Positions 62,255 to 64,000 of a stretch of 64,000 bases of DNA are shown here, piece by piece (within the stretch, counting starts at the first letter, position 1; every line of letters begins with the position of its first letter). The stretch is from positions 333,015-397,014 of the forward strand of contig CAWBRU010000018.1 of NCBI GenBank assembly GCA_963791325.1. The letters are read 5' to 3'. This stretch comes from JBEVJK01 sp963791325 (GTDB lineage Bacteria; Pseudomonadota; Alphaproteobacteria; Rhizobiales; Rhizobiaceae). Both the position numbers and the translations under genes were made by a program. The notes under the pieces were generated by a model. That model was not told where the DNA came from. It was given only the letters and a program-made list of their open reading frames with translations, and made no database searches.

Positions 62255-63274
62255 ATGAGAACTCCGCTCTGCCACCAGCTTGGCATCGAGGTGCCGATTA
62301 TCCTTGCTCCGATCATCGCGCCGGTCGGCGCTCCGGCGGGGCCACGTCTCGCTGCCGCCGTCAGCGAGGCCGGCGGCCTTGGCACGATCGCGCTCTGGCT
62401 CGCAGAGATCGATGTGCTGCGGCTCAGAATTCGCGAAATGAACTCGCTGACGTCAAAGCCTTTTGCCATCAACCTAAGGCTGGATCTTGATGCCGGCGCA
62501 CGCTTGGATGCCTGCCTCGGTGAAGGCGTTCGGATCGTCTCCATGTTCTGGGGCGATCCGTCGAAACTAGCGCCACGGGCCAAGGCAGGCGGAGCGATCG
62601 TGATGCAGACCGTTCGCTCGGCCGAAGAGGCCCGAATTGCCGTAGACTGCGGGGTCGATGTGGTCGTCGCTCAAGGCTGGGAAGCGGGCGGTCACGTCTG
62701 GGGAACAGTCGCGACCATGGCCCTGGTGCCGGCCGTTGTGGATGCGGTCGCCCCTGTTCCGGTGATTGCGGCAGGTGGAATTGCCGATGGCCGGGGGATG
62801 GCCGCTGCCCTCGCCCTTGGCGCGGCTGGTGTCTGGATCGGCACCCGGTTCCTTGCCAGTGCCGAGGCCAACTTCCATGCACACTACCGCGAACGATTGC
62901 TGGCCGCATCGGAGACCGACACGATCTATCTCGAGAATCTGTTTGATGGCGGCCCTTGGAACGACGCGCCCGCGCGCGTGCTGCGCAACAAGACAGTGGA
63001 AGCATGGGAGGCTGCCGGACGTCCGCCAGTAGGGGCTAGGCCCGGTGAGAGCGACGTTGTCGCCGTTTCCGCTTCAAGAGGCAAGATCAGGCGCTACGCA
63101 CCGGTTGCTCCAGTCGTCGACATCGAAGGTGACATCGAGGCTTTGCCAATGTGGGCTGGCCAGGGCGTCGGGCTCGTGAAGACGATTCAGCCGGCGGCAG
63201 ACATCGTTCGCGAAATTGATGCTGAAGCGCAGTCCGTGCTCAAGCGATTGGCAAAGCTGGTTTCGAACGTCTGA
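62255..63274 (+). CDS. Nitronate monooxygenase (2-nitropropane dioxygenase-like)
   Basis: A 339-residue FMN-binding TIM-barrel enzyme that oxidises alkyl nitronates. Shown by the opening LCHQLGIEVPIILAPI, VVAQGWEAGGHVWGTVATMA (catalytic His in GGH), PVIAAGGIADGRGMAAALAL (phosphate-binding loop) and GAAGVWIGTRFLASAEANFH. The ATG at 62255 (MRTPLCHQLG) gives normal length. A single gene unit as far as visible. Confidence 0.88.
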   Translation: MRTPLCHQLGIEVPIILAPIIAPVGAPAGPRLAAAVSEAGGLGTIALWLAEIDVLRLRIREMNSLTSKPFAINLRLDLDAGARLDACLGEGVRIVSMFWGDPSKLAPRAKAGGAIVMQTVRSAEEARIAVDCGVDVVVAQGWEAGGHVWGTVATMALVPAVVDAVAPVPVIAAGGIADGRGMAAALALGAAGVWIGTRFLASAEANFHAHYRERLLAASETDTIYLENLFDGGPWNDAPARVLRNKTVEAWEAAGRPPVGARPGESDVVAVSASRGKIRRYAPVAPVVDIEGDIEALPMWAGQGVGLVKTIQPAADIVREIDAEAQSVLKRLAKLVSNV

Positions 63275-63530
63275 TGCCCCGGCGCAACCGCAACTGCGGA
63301 TTTTCTCCGACAACGTCTGCTTACAAGAATTACGAATGATCGCCTTAACGTCGTTTTGCGGCGCCAACCGGACATTCGGGGTTTTCCTGGCAGACTGCTC
63401 TGGGCCTAAGACGACGGTAGGTTCCTGTCGTCCAGAGCGGGTTCGGGGACGCGCAGGCACGGTACATCACCGTCTCCGACCCAAGCCGAAACGTAACGGA
63501 CAGGTGAACGAGGCAGGATCCACCCCAACC

Positions 63531-64000
63531 CTAGGCTATGACACCTCCGGGCCTCTGCTTGAGCATCTCAGCATAATCTGCCGCCATGCGTTCAGTTTTT
63601 CGCAGGTAAGACGCAGCGATTGGTCGGGATTGAACTAGGTCGTAGAGCTTGGCGACAGCGGGATAGCGCTGGCACACGCCTTCCTTGTCTAGATATGCAA
63701 TCCAGAAACTCAGGTAGAAATCGGCAAGTGAGAAACGCGGCCCAAGGATGAAGGGCCCCCGGGCCGCCAGTTTGTATTCACGACCTGTAGGCGGCTTATG
63801 ACCAGCGACTTTGCCATTTCTTGCACGTCGAGCGTCGTCTTCTAGTCTCAGTGAGAAGCGATGCGGGAAATGAAAGCGCTTCATCTCAGCTTGTATGTCA
63901 CTGGCGATATAGAACACTGCGGAGAGGAAGTGACCTCTGTCCTTGTCGGTCAATGCGGGTGCCAGGTCGGTGAACTGATGTCGGTCGGCCAGATGCAACA
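63531..64000 (-). CDS. Glutathione S-transferase, C-terminal part (runs off window)
   Basis: The frame stays open to the window edge, so the N-terminal thioredoxin domain lies outside. The all-helical C-terminal domain is seen in RGHFLSAVFYIASDIQAEMK, then RGPFILGPRFSLADFYLSFW with the conserved FSLAD N-capping box, and a helical end. A middle segment (RLEDDARRARNGKVAGHKPP) fits less well. The bases 63275-63530 hold no gene. Confidence 0.7.
   Translation of the reverse strand, partial: LHLADRHQFTDLAPALTDKDRGHFLSAVFYIASDIQAEMKRFHFPHRFSLRLEDDARRARNGKVAGHKPPTGREYKLAARGPFILGPRFSLADFYLSFWIAYLDKEGVCQRYPAVAKLYDLVQSRPIAASYLRKTERMAADYAEMLKQRPGGVIA

Overview
The window reads as chromosome of a Hyphomicrobiales (Rhizobiales) alphaproteobacterium, most like Mesorhizobium or a relative in Phyllobacteriaceae. 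This is inferred from the GC-rich coding, the tuf-trpT-secE-nusG-rplKAJL-rpoB order, the EcfG/NepR general stress response, a ROSE thermometer in front of hsp20, and many rhizobia-typical small families (DUF982, DUF1989, DUF6766, DUF6894). No species call is possible from sequence alone.

Region 1 (1-7430, minus strand) is conserved housekeeping: tuf, tRNA-Trp(CCA), secE, nusG, rplK, rplA, rplJ, rplL and the first 699 codons of rpoB, with a 50-nt perfect-arm hairpin between rplL and rpoB. Region 2 (7849-17395) is an island. It is bounded by two 48-bp copies of the 3' end of tRNA-Gly(TCC), one beside tuf and one beside a broken tyrosine integrase. It carries a complete photo-oxidative-stress module (ECF11 RpoE, ChrR, DUF2177, FAD oxidoreductase, DUF1365, CFA-synthase-like methyltransferase, SDR) with two divergent RpoE-type promoters, then remnants of a serine recombinase and an ABC transporter. 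Region 3 (17.9-25.1 kb) holds an OsmC protein, a flavin monooxygenase and a TetR-regulated RND efflux pair; both pump genes carry frameshifts.

Region 4 (25.4-56.9 kb) is a general-stress-response region. It contains ecfG and a nepR-like gene (unusually convergent) and ten GGAAC-N18/19-TT promoters placed just upstream of stress genes: two paralogous cassettes of YqjD-like/holin-like/DUF3618 genes, DUF4142, a zinc alcohol dehydrogenase plus SDR, a pyrophosphatase, a SDR, a small acidic protein, a small lipoprotein-neighbour gene and ecfG itself. hsp20, MgtC, YsnF-type stress protein, YihY, L,D-transpeptidase, an H-NS-like protein and a transglutaminase lie among them. The region also holds an IS3 element, decayed genes, a tRNA-Thr-like 3' fragment, a 290-bp scrambled mosaic made of pieces of DNA found 6-7 kb away, and two copies of an unrecognised three-gene module (small basic-tailed protein, two-helix membrane protein, about 105-residue protein) with overlapping start and stop codons.

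Region 5 (57-64 kb) has a DUF3302/HlyD pair (frameshifted), an Fe-S CCG-domain oxidoreductase subunit, a nitronate monooxygenase and the C-terminal part of a glutathione S-transferase running off the window. At least eight otherwise recognisable accessory genes are broken by what look like single-base shifts while the ribosomal cluster is intact; this means either decay of island genes or sequencing error. The best candidates for something undescribed are the duplicated three-gene module, the convergent nepR/ecfG arrangement with its physically clustered regulon, and the mosaic block.
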